64,000 nucleotides of DNA from Gallionellaceae bacterium. GTDB lineage: Bacteria > Pseudomonadota > Gammaproteobacteria > Burkholderiales > Thiobacillaceae. Position 1 is the stretch's first letter; each line of letters opens with the position of its first letter. The notes beneath the pieces were generated by a model. It was not told where the DNA came from, did no database searches, and saw only the letters and a list, made by a program, of their open reading frames with translations. Below, in pieces: positions 52,688 through 61,470 of the stretch. The translations under genes were made by a program, and so were the position numbers. The stretch is from contig JAQTLN010000012.1 of NCBI GenBank assembly GCA_028714875.1, forward strand, positions 60,441-124,440, given 5' to 3'.

Positions 52688-53904
52688 GCCGCCACCTTCT
52701 GGTTTCTCAGGCGTTGGCCGAGGCTGGCCAATTCGGCGCTGACCAGGCGTTCCGCCACGCCGGCGGCGACCCGGTGGCCGAGGGCGACGGGCACGGCATT
52801 GCCGAGCTGGCGCATGGTTTCGCTCCAGGAACCATGGAATAAATAGCCATCCGGGAAGGTTTGCAGACGGGCGGATTCGCGGATCGTGAAATAACGGACG
52901 GAACCATCCGGCCGCAGGAGCATGTTCTCGCCGCCGGGAACGCCATGATCGCCCGCCTTCAGCGTTTTCGCGGGCAAGTCGAGCGGGCTGCCGGTATGGC
53001 CGGGATAGGGACGCGCGCCAGGCTGGTAGCGGTGGTTGTTGTGTCTCGCCGCCTCGGCGGATTCCGGATCGGGCAGGCCGACCAGCGCGTCGCGCACGGT
53101 TCGCCAGGGACGCTCGGCGGGTGGAAACAGGGATGCGCGCAGTGCCCGCACGCGGGCGCTATGGCCGAGGGGCATTGCCGGCCGGTCACGCGGCGGCACG
53201 CCATGGCGATCCCAGTATTCGCCGCTGACCCATTGGTCATGCAGCAGCCGATCCAGGCCGTGGGTAGCTTTTGGAAAGCTCCATTCGATGCCCAGGTCGG
53301 CGCGAAATCCAACGATGAAGACACGCTCTCGCCGCTGCGGCACGCCATGGTCGGCCGCGTTGACCAGCGTGGGCGCGACGTTATAGGTCAGTTCGCGGCC
53401 GTGGGCGCGGCCGGAAACGCGCTCGGACTGGAGACGCGCGAAGTGATCCCGCCAATCCTCCCCGGCGACGCGCGCCACCTCCGGAAACTCCAGTTGCAGG
53501 AGGATGTACTGGTAGTAGTTGGCGAACGAGGAACGTGTCAGTCCCTTGACGTTTTCCAGGATGAAGGCCTTGGGACGCAGGCGGCGCACGATTTCCACCG
53601 TCGGCGGAAACATGTCGCGATGGTCGTCATGAGCGCGGTGCTTGCCCCCCATGGAAAAGGGTTGGCAGGGCGGGCCGCCGGCGAGCAACTCGATGTCCTG
53701 AGGGATGTCGCTCCAGTCCACCGCGCGCACATCGCCTTCATGGAGCGGCCAATCCGCCACCAGCGGGTAGCCACGACGCTGGTTTTCCCGCACGGTGTCG
53801 CAGGCCCAGCGGTCCCATTCCACCACCGCCAAGGATTTGAAGCCGGCGAGACCGACCCCCATGGCCAGGCCGCCCGCCCCCGCATACAACTCCACCGCTC
53901 TCAT
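52684..53904 (-). CDS. DNA (cytosine-5) methyltransferase, partner of the Eco29kI-like nuclease
   Basis: 406 residues. C5-methylase motifs: I 'ELYAGAGGLAMGVGLAGF', IV 'GGPPCQPFSMGG' with the catalytic Cys, VI 'LENVKG', VIII 'QRRERVFIVGF', and X 'MRQLGNAVPVALGHRVA'. It methylates the site of the overlapping nuclease gene. It differs clearly from the element's own methyltransferase at 49247, so the two R-M loci are independent. Confidence 0.95.
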   Translation of the reverse strand: MRAVELYAGAGGLAMGVGLAGFKSLAVVEWDRWACDTVRENQRRGYPLVADWPLHEGDVRAVDWSDIPQDIELLAGGPPCQPFSMGGKHRAHDDHRDMFPPTVEIVRRLRPKAFILENVKGLTRSSFANYYQYILLQLEFPEVARVAGEDWRDHFARLQSERVSGRAHGRELTYNVAPTLVNAADHGVPQRRERVFIVGFRADLGIEWSFPKATHGLDRLLHDQWVSGEYWDRHGVPPRDRPAMPLGHSARVRALRASLFPPAERPWRTVRDALVGLPDPESAEAARHNNHRYQPGARPYPGHTGSPLDLPAKTLKAGDHGVPGGENMLLRPDGSVRYFTIRESARLQTFPDGYLFHGSWSETMRQLGNAVPVALGHRVAAGVAERLVSAELASLGQRLRNQKVAA

Positions 53905-53917
53905 GTCTCGTTCTCTC

Positions 53918-54370
53918 TCAGATTTCCAGGAACCGCCTCAGTTTCCGGGCCAGGCGCTTCATGTCACACAATTCACATTCCCAAACCACCAACACGCGCC
54001 AGCCCGATTTTCTCAGAAGCCGTTGATTCGCCAGGTCGCGCGTCCTGTTTCCTTCGAGCTTGGGCAGCCAGAAGTCCAACCGGGACTTGGGTAATCTGGC
54101 CAGCGCGCAATCGGCGTGACGATGCCAGAAACAGCCATGCACGAAAACCACTTTACGACGCCCGGCGAATACCAGGTCGGGTGTGCCGGGAAGCCGCGCG
54201 TCATGGAGGCGGTAGCGATAGCCCTTCGAGAAGAGCAGCCGGCGCACGATCATCTCGGGCTTGGTGTCCTTCGATTTGACCAAGGACATTTGCCGCCCTC
54301 GCGCTTCGGGGCTGATGTTGTCCATGCTCGTGAGCGTCCGGAATTGCGTGGCGCCAAGTGTACTGTCCAT
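53918..54370 (-). CDS. vsr: very short patch repair endonuclease Vsr
   Basis: Repairs T:G mismatches that arise when 5-methylcytosine deaminates. Up to 150 residues; the family pattern is 'RGRQMSLVKSKDTKPEMIVRRLLFSKGYRYRLHDARLPGTPDLVF' with the active-site Asp, then 'VFVHGCFWHRHADC' with the Zn/His residues. The ATG at 54370 has GAGGGGGA and lies 6 bases after the stop of the BTAD gene; the family-like start is 15 codons later (54325). Placement next to a C5 methyltransferase is classical. Confidence 0.93.
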   Translation of the reverse strand: MDSTLGATQFRTLTSMDNISPEARGRQMSLVKSKDTKPEMIVRRLLFSKGYRYRLHDARLPGTPDLVFAGRRKVVFVHGCFWHRHADCALARLPKSRLDFWLPKLEGNRTRDLANQRLLRKSGWRVLVVWECELCDMKRLARKLRRFLEI

Positions 54371-54376
54371 TCCCCC

Positions 54377-56455
54377 TCACGGCCGCCGCGCCCTTTCAGA
54401 CAGCGCCGTTAGCCCCGATCCCGGCGTGATGCCCAATTCCCGCATCAGGGCGGCTTCAGTCTCGCGGAAGAAGAGCAGGGCGCGGCCGGGGTAGCCGAGT
54501 TTCAGATAGCACACCATCAAACCCTCCGCCGTGCGCTCGTCCAGCGGGTCGATGGCATGGCCGCGTTCCAGATAGGCCACCGCCTGTTCCAGTTCCTCAC
54601 GGGTGGCGGCCTGGGCGCCCAGAGCGCGGGCGAGGCTGAGAAAGGTTTCGCGCAAGCGTTGGCGGTGGTCGCTGATCCAGAGTTGGCTTTCATCGCCCGC
54701 CAGGAAATCGTCTTCGTAGAGATCGAGCGCGCGCAGCAATGCCGGCGCGTCGGGTGGGCGTCCGCGCAGGGCGGTTTTCGCGCTTTCCTGGAAGATGAGG
54801 GCGTCGACGCCGACCACGCCGCTGGCCAGGGAAAGTTGGCCGTTGTGCATGAGCAACCAGGGCAGCGCGGTTTCACCCCGTTCCGTGCCCAACTGGCGTA
54901 AACGCCAGGCCGCCACTTTCAGGTTGTTGCGCGCCTGGTCGCCGTCGGCATCCGGCCACAACAGGTTCGCCAGTTTTTCCGCCGGCACCTTGCGCCCGCC
55001 CAGCACCACCAGCGCCTTGAGCAGGCTCTTCGCGCGCTCGCCGCGCCAGTCACGGTCATAAAGCAGACGCGCGCCGACCCGCACGCGTAGCTCGCCGAGC
55101 GTGTGGATGGCGACCGGATAGCGTTCGCAAGGCAGATCGGCGGCCTTGCCGGCGGGCAGCAACAAAGCGAGCAGTTGCGCCAGATAGTCGGCGGGACGGT
55201 GGAACAGCACCAGGCTCTCGCCGTGCGGCAGCAGGCGACGGGCATGATCCAGAGCGGCGCGGGCGCGGTCGGGCTGGCCCTGGCGGGCGTGCGCGACGGC
55301 CATTTCCACCGCCGCGTTGCCGGCCACACTCATGTGCCCCACCGCCTGCCACTTCGGCAGCCAGGCATCGGCCAGGGCCAGGGCGCCGTCGTAATCCCCC
55401 ATGTCCACCCGCGCCTGCACTTCCAGCAACACCGGCATGTACTGGGCCACCGGGCTGAAGGTCGGCTGCCCCAGCGCGCGCGATTCACGCGCGTGCGCCA
55501 GGGCGGTGGCCGGCCGCCCGAGCAGCAGATCGGCCAGCCCCAGGCTCATGTGCAGATAGGCGTGATAGAAGGCGTTGCCCGCCGGCACCAGGCGTTTGCG
55601 CATGCGCGCGCCCAGCGCTTCCACCGCGATCTCGTCACCCTCCAGGGCGGCGGCATAAACCAGATTGGAGAGCGCGGTCAGCCAGGGAATCGGCGGCAGG
55701 CTGTCGAAACCGGGCTGGCGCGCGTCGTCCAGCAACAGATGCCGCGCGGCGATGGGGTCGCCGCGCAGGGTCAGGAACAGACACAGGCTGGAGCGCAGGA
55801 ACAGCCCGGCCAGGTAAGGCGTGCCGGGTCGGCAGGCGAGATCGGAGGCATCGTTCAACAACACCTCGGCGCTGGCGAATTCGCCCGACCATAACAAAGC
55901 GTAGGTCTCGAACGTGGCCTGGAACAGGCGTAGCGGCAACGAGCGCGCCGCGTCCGCCGCCTCCCGACAGGCCGCGAAACTGGCGCGAGCCGGGGCGATG
56001 CCGGCGCCGCTCACCATTTCCGTGGCCGCCGCATAGCCCAGCATGGCCGCGCGCGGCAGGGCGGCGGGTGTGGGCATGGCCGCCTGCAATTGCCGGCAGC
56101 GACTCAGCCAGGGCGACAGCCGGCGAAGATCGTCGCCGCTTTGCCAGATGTCGGCCAATGCGGCGGCCACCGTGACGGCGGCGGCATCCACATCCTGCTC
56201 GCACTGGAAGCGCTCGAACCAGGCGCCGTAACCGGCCTGATCCAGATGACCACCGAGCACTTCATCGAGGAACCCCAGGCGTAACGGCAGGGCCAGCCCC
56301 GCCTCGCGCAATGCCGCCAGATGCGCCGCCAGGCGGGCGAAATCAAATTCACACCACCACGCCAATGCCTCGTCCGCGCGGGTTTGCGGCGATACACGGG
56401 CGACGCTCGCCCCCTGGCGTGGATCGGTATTCGGAAAGGTCGCGGTGTGGCTCAT
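54377..56455 (-). CDS. large BTAD/SARP-type transcriptional activator-like protein
   Basis: 692 residues. The N-terminal two thirds are alpha-helical, TPR-like repeats (about 60-430, 'ALAHARESRALGQPTFSPVAQYM'). A winged-helix domain follows ('LGELRVRVGARLLYDRDWRGERAKSLLKALVVLGGRKVPAEKLANLLWP', about 445-520). The C-terminal bacterial transcriptional activator domain is at about 560-690 ('AVAYLERGHAIDPLDERTAEGLMVCYLKLG'). The ligand and target genes are unknown. Its stop lies 6 bases before vsr, so regulator, vsr, methyltransferase and nuclease read as one unit. No ATPase domain is present, unlike larger family members. Confidence 0.85.
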   Translation of the reverse strand: MSHTATFPNTDPRQGASVARVSPQTRADEALAWWCEFDFARLAAHLAALREAGLALPLRLGFLDEVLGGHLDQAGYGAWFERFQCEQDVDAAAVTVAAALADIWQSGDDLRRLSPWLSRCRQLQAAMPTPAALPRAAMLGYAAATEMVSGAGIAPARASFAACREAADAARSLPLRLFQATFETYALLWSGEFASAEVLLNDASDLACRPGTPYLAGLFLRSSLCLFLTLRGDPIAARHLLLDDARQPGFDSLPPIPWLTALSNLVYAAALEGDEIAVEALGARMRKRLVPAGNAFYHAYLHMSLGLADLLLGRPATALAHARESRALGQPTFSPVAQYMPVLLEVQARVDMGDYDGALALADAWLPKWQAVGHMSVAGNAAVEMAVAHARQGQPDRARAALDHARRLLPHGESLVLFHRPADYLAQLLALLLPAGKAADLPCERYPVAIHTLGELRVRVGARLLYDRDWRGERAKSLLKALVVLGGRKVPAEKLANLLWPDADGDQARNNLKVAAWRLRQLGTERGETALPWLLMHNGQLSLASGVVGVDALIFQESAKTALRGRPPDAPALLRALDLYEDDFLAGDESQLWISDHRQRLRETFLSLARALGAQAATREELEQAVAYLERGHAIDPLDERTAEGLMVCYLKLGYPGRALLFFRETEAALMRELGITPGSGLTALSERARRP

Positions 56456-56616
56456 GGTTTTCCCTCACACTTTGAGCTTACCCCTGTGCCTACAGACTGG
56501 CCTCCCGTTTCCTGGTCAGCGGACACGCCATTAGTCAGTCATGTTGAAAGCAAGGACACAAGAGAGTCCCGACCGGACCTAGGACGTAGGGTGTGGTGAG
56601 CGCGGCGAACCGCGCC

Positions 56617-56650
56617 ATGCATTGCATTGCATTGCATTGCAATGCAATGC
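56617..56650. repeat. pentanucleotide (ATTGC)n palindrome
   Basis: Four tandem ATTGC units (56621-56640) followed by two AATGC units (56641-56650). The last ten bases of the first array are the exact reverse complement of the second, giving a perfect 10-bp hairpin GCATTGCATT-GC-AATGCAATGC. A short tandem array of this kind is prone to length variation by slippage. Confidence 0.85.
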
Positions 56651-56982
56651 GATGAAACCGTACTTGTTGCGTTTTGCCGCGCTCACCCGGAACCACCACC
56701 TTCAAAGCCGGAGCCCCGGCCCAGGATGTTCCGGGAACCGGATAGGACTACAGCGCGAGAGGATACTGAATATTTGAAAAAAGTGCGGGCACGGAGCCTT
56801 GCTGGAGCGCGGTCAGCTTCGACCTGTTGCGCTTTACTTCATCCGACAACGGCCGCCATTCGGACTCACCTGGAGGGTGAGCGTCATCACGGACTCCAAC
56901 GCCGTGCGCGTTCCCGGAAACCAGGACAGGGCCAACCCGCATTTCCAGGTTCAACGCCTGGGTCGCGCCCCTGTCGGGCGCA

Positions 56983-57012
56983 CGAAAAAACCGGCAAGCG
57001 CCGGTTTTTTCG
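56983..57012. terminator. bidirectional intrinsic terminator
   Basis: CGAAAAAACCGGC-AAGC-GCCGGTTTTTTCG: a long perfect stem with A and T tracts, placed downstream of the Rieske gene on the minus strand (51 bases after its stop). Confidence 0.92.
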
Positions 57013-57061
57013 TCATCGTTGCGGCGAAGTGGACAACCTCCGCCAGGCGCGGCGGAAGGCT

Positions 57062-57766
57062 TCAGCAGGCGGGCACGATTTCGCTGTATTTACTGAGCGG
57101 AATGCAGGCGGTCTTGTTGCCGACATCCAGGCGATAACCGCCACGGCCATAGCGGGCGTTGAGATCGCCCTTGAAGGTTTTGAAGAAGCGTTTGATGTAC
57201 TCCATGCCCATGATGCCGTCGGCGGTCAGTTCGTCACTAACCGGGTCATAGACCAGACTGATCGGTAGCAGCGGCATGGTGGCGGGGCCGCTGACCACTT
57301 TGGCGCCCTCGGTGGGCTCGAACACGCTGGCATGGGCGCAGCAGACGATCTTGCCGGGGGCGCCGGCCAGTCCGCTGACATCGGCGGCATAGCGCAGGTA
57401 GGTCACTTCCGGTTGCGGGTAGCTCAGCTGGTGGGTACAGATGGCCACGAAGGCCACGAACTGGCCCTTGGGGCCGACGCCACCCTTCCATTTGTAATCG
57501 CCATCCTCGTTTTTCAGCGCCAGGTCGGATTGCGAGGGGCGGTCACCCAGGTTGATGAGAAAACAGGGCACGCCGGCGACCGGGTAGGAAAACACCATCG
57601 CCTCGTTGGTCGGAATTTCCGCGCCTTTGAGGGGGGCGCCGAATTTGTTGGTCAGTTTCGCGGGGGGAAACGACTCGAAGTTGGCCGCGACCGCCATCTG
57701 GTCCCAATTGGCCAGAGCCAGCGCCGCGCCGCCCGCGCAAACCTTCACGAATCCACGTCTATCCAT
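57062..57766 (-). CDS. exported Rieske [2Fe-2S] protein
   Basis: About 234 residues. A twin-arginine type signal (MDRRGFVKVCAGGAALALA) directs folded export. The Rieske cluster motifs are 'AICTHQLSYP' (Cys-x-His) and 'IVCCAHASVFEP' (Cys-x-x-His variant with CCAH), supplying two Cys and two His ligands. The rest has no close match to bc1 or arsenite-oxidase Rieske subunits. The ATG at 57766 has GGAGA 8 bases upstream. It follows the FCSD flavoprotein gene by 75 bases, suggesting that it accepts electrons in sulfide oxidation; that is inference. Confidence 0.86.
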   Translation of the reverse strand: MDRRGFVKVCAGGAALALANWDQMAVAANFESFPPAKLTNKFGAPLKGAEIPTNEAMVFSYPVAGVPCFLINLGDRPSQSDLALKNEDGDYKWKGGVGPKGQFVAFVAICTHQLSYPQPEVTYLRYAADVSGLAGAPGKIVCCAHASVFEPTEGAKVVSGPATMPLLPISLVYDPVSDELTADGIMGMEYIKRFFKTFKGDLNARYGRGGYRLDVGNKTACIPLSKYSEIVPAC

Positions 57767-57841
57767 TAGATATTCTCCGAAGAAAAAGCCGCCCCGGAGG
57801 GCGGCTGATTGATTCAAACAACCGTGACAGGCTTACGCCGA

Positions 57842-59206
57842 TCAGGCGTTGAACATGTCGCGGTAGATGCCGCGCGCCCATTCCAGGGTCGCCTGACCGT
57901 AGGCCGTGCTGCGATTCTCGAAGGTCTTGGTGTCCTTGGAGAAGCCGGTGATGGCGTCCTTGGCGGCGTCGTAGTCGTAGCCGGCATCCACGGAAATGGC
58001 TTCCGCCGGATCGGCGTTGACCATGGAGTAGCAGATGGTGCGTGGCGGGACGAACACCGGGTCCTTGCCCTGGGCGCGCGCCGCCAGCACCTTGGCCACG
58101 TTGTGGCCTTCGGTGTTGGCGGTGTTGCCGGACTTGGAGTAGGGGTGCGGACGGGCATCGCCGGTCACATACACGAACGGGTCGCCGATGATGTTGTTGA
58201 AGCGCACATCGATGTTGGCTTCCTTCTGGTTGGTCTTCTGGGTGTCGCCCATCAGGCCGAGATGCTCGATCAGGGTGGAACCGCGGCAATTGGCATAGAT
58301 GGCGGCGTCCTCGAACTTGAACTCGTCGAATTCGGTTTTGATGATGCGTTTTTCCACGTCCACGCCCAGCACACCCTGGTTCGGCTTCCACTCGATGTAG
58401 TCCTTGTACAGCTCGTCGAAGGCGGCATGGAAGCCGACTTTCTTGATGGTGATCTCGGGGTTGGCGTCCAGCACCAGGACTTTGCCCTTGATCTTGTTCT
58501 TCTTGAAGATGGAGGCGATCAGACAGGCGCGCTCGTAAGGACCGGGCAGGCAACGGTAGTTGCCGGAAGGCACGGTCTGGACGAAGACGCCGCCCTCGAA
58601 CTCGTCCAGCTTGCGCTTGATGGTGACGTGTTCGGTGGGGGAAATGAAACCGCCGGGATAGCGCTGGCGCAAAGCGGCCTGAACGCCCGCGTCCTTGACG
58701 CCGATCTTGTCGTAGTCGTAGGAAACGCCGGGGGCGACGACCAGGAAGTCATAGTGGATGTCGCCCTCGCTGGTGGCCAGCATCTTGCTGGTACGGTCGA
58801 GGCCGGTGACTGTGGCGTTGAAGTAGATGTATTTGTTGTTGACGGCGGCATCCAGGAAGCTGTGCTCGGCCAGGAATTCCAGGTTGATGACGCCCGCGTA
58901 CCACATGTTGCTGGCGAAGCAGGAGGAGTACATGTCGCGTTTTTCCACCAGCACGACGTCAAAATTCGGATATTCCTTCTTGGCGTATTTGGCGATGGTG
59001 AGGCCCGAGGTGCCGCCACCGACGACCACCAGGCGGGGGCCTTTGGCCTTGGGCAGGTTAGCCATCATGCCGCTGGAAACAGAGGCCGACTTGTCGCCTC
59101 CGGCCATGGCGGAACCGGTCACGCCCGTGGCGCAGCCCGCGGTACCGGCGGCCAGCACCGCGCCGCCCATTTTCAGAAAATTGCGTCTGTCGAGGTTTTG
59201 AGTCAT
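57842..59206 (-). CDS. fccB: flavocytochrome c sulfide dehydrogenase flavoprotein subunit
   Basis: 454 residues with a Tat signal (DRRNFLKMGGAVLAAGTAGC). The FAD-binding motif is 'LVVVGGGTSGLTIAKYAKKEYP', and the redox-active cysteine pair of FCSD appears in 'MYSSCFASNMW' and 'YRCLPGPYERACL'. The C-terminal FCSD flavin-binding segment contains 'CYSMVNADPAEAISV'. It oxidises sulfide in the periplasm and normally passes electrons to a diheme cytochrome subunit (FccA). No fccA lies in the window; instead a Rieske gene follows. AGGAGA RBS before the ATG. Confidence 0.92.
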   Translation of the reverse strand: MTQNLDRRNFLKMGGAVLAAGTAGCATGVTGSAMAGGDKSASVSSGMMANLPKAKGPRLVVVGGGTSGLTIAKYAKKEYPNFDVVLVEKRDMYSSCFASNMWYAGVINLEFLAEHSFLDAAVNNKYIYFNATVTGLDRTSKMLATSEGDIHYDFLVVAPGVSYDYDKIGVKDAGVQAALRQRYPGGFISPTEHVTIKRKLDEFEGGVFVQTVPSGNYRCLPGPYERACLIASIFKKNKIKGKVLVLDANPEITIKKVGFHAAFDELYKDYIEWKPNQGVLGVDVEKRIIKTEFDEFKFEDAAIYANCRGSTLIEHLGLMGDTQKTNQKEANIDVRFNNIIGDPFVYVTGDARPHPYSKSGNTANTEGHNVAKVLAARAQGKDPVFVPPRTICYSMVNADPAEAISVDAGYDYDAAKDAITGFSKDTKTFENRSTAYGQATLEWARGIYRDMFNA

Positions 59207-59357
59207 AGAGGTGTCTCCTGCTTTATGGTCGAAATTGACGAATTGGCCTATGCAACTGGCCCATACCCATCTGGTGAATACCTACCAGCGGCATGGGCAC
59301 TCGCGCATCCTAGGCCCGACCAGGTCAAGCAAAGGTTGTTGTCAGGTAAAGGATTGG

Positions 59358-60644
59358 TTAAGAGGAGACGGACTCTGGGCGGAACAGTAATGAGACCGTG
59401 GTGCCCTGCCCCGACGCGCTTTCGATGCGCGTTTCCCAACCGTTCAAGTCGCAGACGCGCTTGACCAGGGAGAGGCCGATACCGGAGCCGGTGGAATTCG
59501 TGCCCCGGTAATGGCGCTGAAAGACTTCGCGCAGATCGCTGGCCGCGATGCCCGAGCCGGTGTCGCGTATGACCAGGCGATCCGGTTCCAGACGCATGTC
59601 GATCCGCGCGGCGCTGGAGCCGGCATGTTGAAACGCGTTGCTTACCAGGTTGTCCACCACCACCACGGCCAGTATCCGGGCGACCGACAGCGAGAAGTTT
59701 TGCGGGATATCCATGGTGATATCCAGCGGCCTGTCCCGGTTCAGGGCGCGATATTTTTCGATGGATTCGCGCACGACATCGGCCACGTCGCAGCTTTCGT
59801 TCTCGCCGGTCAGGGTGCTTTCCTTGCGCGCCAGGTGTAACAGGGCGCCGGTCAGATCGGCCATGTCACGGCTGGCGCGCTCGATGCGGGCGAGACGCTG
59901 GCGCTGTCCCGGATTCAATGCGGCATCTTCTTCCAGCACTTCCACCGCGCCGCGAATGATGGCCAGGGGCGTGCGCAGTTCGTGGCTGACATTGGAGGTG
60001 AAATCGCGCTCCCGCGCCATGCAGCTTTGAATGCCGGCCAGGGTGCGATCGAAGACGAGCGCCAGTTCTTCCACTTCATCGAGCGAGCTATCGGCGCTTT
60101 CCGAGGCCACCTCACCAAGGGGGCTGGCGGCGCCGACTCGCGCCGCCAGCGCCGTCACCGGCGCCACCACACGCCGCGCCAACCAGAATCCGCCCAGCGC
60201 CGCCAGCAGGGTCATGACCAGAGCGCCCACCGCCAGGAACAGCACAAACGTCTGTTCCCGCTGCTGCTGTAGCGATTCATTGAACAGGAAAACGTAGCGT
60301 TTCCCATGGCGTTCGCTCGCCATGGCCCGATACAACAGGCCATCCATGATGATGTCGTGCTTGCCGGACGCGAGCGTATGCAAGACCGGCGGAACAGCGG
60401 CGTCGCCGTCGCCGCCGTCGAGAACATAGCCGCCGAGGGTCAGGGTGAAGGGCAGCGGCGCCTTGGGATTACGTTCCAGCCTGGCCAGGTAATCCTGCAT
60501 TTCCGCTTGCAGGGTTTCATCCATGAGGCGCTGCCCCAGGTCGTGGGCAAAAACATAAACCCCGACACAGAGAAGAAGGCTGAGCAGGGCACCGAAACCG
60601 GCGAAATGGAGGGCTACGCGAAAGCGGAAACTACGTCGCCGCAT
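59358..60644 (-). CDS. sensor histidine kinase
   Basis: About 428 residues from the ATG at 60644, which overlaps the response-regulator stop by 14 bases. Two membrane helices (about 8-35 and 145-168) flank a periplasmic sensor domain of about 110 residues. A HAMP-like linker follows, then the HisKA box 'SNVSHELRTPLAIIRG' and the ATPase boxes 'NLVSNAFQHAG', 'DTGSGIAASD' and 'GSGIGLSLVKRV'. Autophosphorylates and signals to the OmpR-type regulator encoded just upstream. Ligand unknown; the FCSD/Rieske genes downstream could be targets. Confidence 0.94.
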   Translation of the reverse strand: MRRRSFRFRVALHFAGFGALLSLLLCVGVYVFAHDLGQRLMDETLQAEMQDYLARLERNPKAPLPFTLTLGGYVLDGGDGDAAVPPVLHTLASGKHDIIMDGLLYRAMASERHGKRYVFLFNESLQQQREQTFVLFLAVGALVMTLLAALGGFWLARRVVAPVTALAARVGAASPLGEVASESADSSLDEVEELALVFDRTLAGIQSCMARERDFTSNVSHELRTPLAIIRGAVEVLEEDAALNPGQRQRLARIERASRDMADLTGALLHLARKESTLTGENESCDVADVVRESIEKYRALNRDRPLDITMDIPQNFSLSVARILAVVVVDNLVSNAFQHAGSSAARIDMRLEPDRLVIRDTGSGIAASDLREVFQRHYRGTNSTGSGIGLSLVKRVCDLNGWETRIESASGQGTTVSLLFRPESVSS

Positions 60645-61317
60645 CCGGATCGGCCAGTTGATAGCCCACGCCCCGGACCGTGCGCAGCAGCGGCGTATCC
60701 GGGAATTTCTCGATGGCGCCGCGTAGCACATGGAGATGCGCTTTCAGCGCGTCGCTATCGGGCGGCCGATCGCCCCAGACGGCGGCCTCCATTTCCTTGC
60801 GGCTGACCACTTTGGGTGAGGCGCGCATAAGCAATTCCAGCAACTTGAGGGGAATGGGCGGCAGGTCGATGGCGCGTTTGCCTCGGCTGACGCGGTAAGT
60901 CTCCACATCAAGGCAAAGGTCGGCCACATGCAGCTTGCGCGTCTGGCCCTGCGGCTGCGAGCGGCGGGCGATGGTGCGCAGTCGCGCCTCCACCTCGCGC
61001 AGCGCGAAGGGCTTGATCACGTAGTCGTCCGCGCCCGCCTCCAGGCCGCGCACCTTGTCATCCAGGGAATCCAGCGCGGTCAGCATCAGCACCGGGGTGC
61101 GGCTGTCCGCCTCGCCACGCAACTTGTGGCAAAGGGTGATGCCGTCCATGCCGGGCAGCATGAGATCGAGCACGATGGCGTCGTAATCATTGACCAGGGC
61201 AAGGTGCAACCCCCCCACGCCATCCCAGGCCAGGTCGACCACATGGCCATGCGCCGACAGGTAATCCGTGAGGTTGGCGGCGATATCCCGGTTGTCTTCG
61301 ATGATCAGTAAGCGCAT
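60631..61317 (-). CDS. OmpR-family response regulator
   Basis: About 228 residues: an N-terminal receiver domain starting MRLLIIEDNRDIA, with phosphoacceptor Asp in 'YDAIVLDLMLPGMDG' and the conserved 'LMLTALDS' and 'YVIKPFALRE', and a C-terminal winged helix ('LLRTVRGVGYQLADPD'). The ATG at 61317 gives the standard N terminus; the longer open frame is not family-like. It overlaps the kinase gene and is transcribed with it. Confidence 0.95.
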   Translation of the reverse strand: MRLLIIEDNRDIAANLTDYLSAHGHVVDLAWDGVGGLHLALVNDYDAIVLDLMLPGMDGITLCHKLRGEADSRTPVLMLTALDSLDDKVRGLEAGADDYVIKPFALREVEARLRTIARRSQPQGQTRKLHVADLCLDVETYRVSRGKRAIDLPPIPLKLLELLMRASPKVVSRKEMEAAVWGDRPPDSDALKAHLHVLRGAIEKFPDTPLLRTVRGVGYQLADPDAAT

Positions 61318-61470
61318 GCCGAAAAAGTCGCGAAGGGGATGGAATTCGGCGAGCATACCCCAGGACGCGGCGCCCGATCCTGTCGGCGCTTGCCCGGCTT
61401 GCGGCGGGCGGAGGGCAACGCCCCCCTTTGCCAAAAGGGAGGACAGGAGGGAAATTTCAGCGCCGCTTGA

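Larger units (their letters stand above)
56456..57061. other. 606-base intergenic region with repeats and a terminator
   Basis: No convincing gene. It holds a GTAGGGTGTGGTGAG-type repeat arm (about 56585-56616), a pentanucleotide palindrome (56621-56650), a G+C-rich inverted repeat around GATGTTCCGGGAACCGG (56727-56743) and the terminator at 56983. The promoter of the BTAD gene should be near 56460-56560. Confidence 0.5.

Noticed and set aside
49247..53904. The two cytosine methyltransferases as a recent duplication
   Set aside because: Their motif regions, lengths and base composition differ strongly, and their partner nucleases belong to different families.
56617..56650. Possible CRISPR-like repeat
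   Set aside because: Units are only 5 bases with no spacers; it is a simple tandem/palindromic array.
56748..56954. Small minus-strand frame in the 56456-57061 gap
   Set aside because: No RBS, no family resemblance and overlapping repeats; not supported as a gene.
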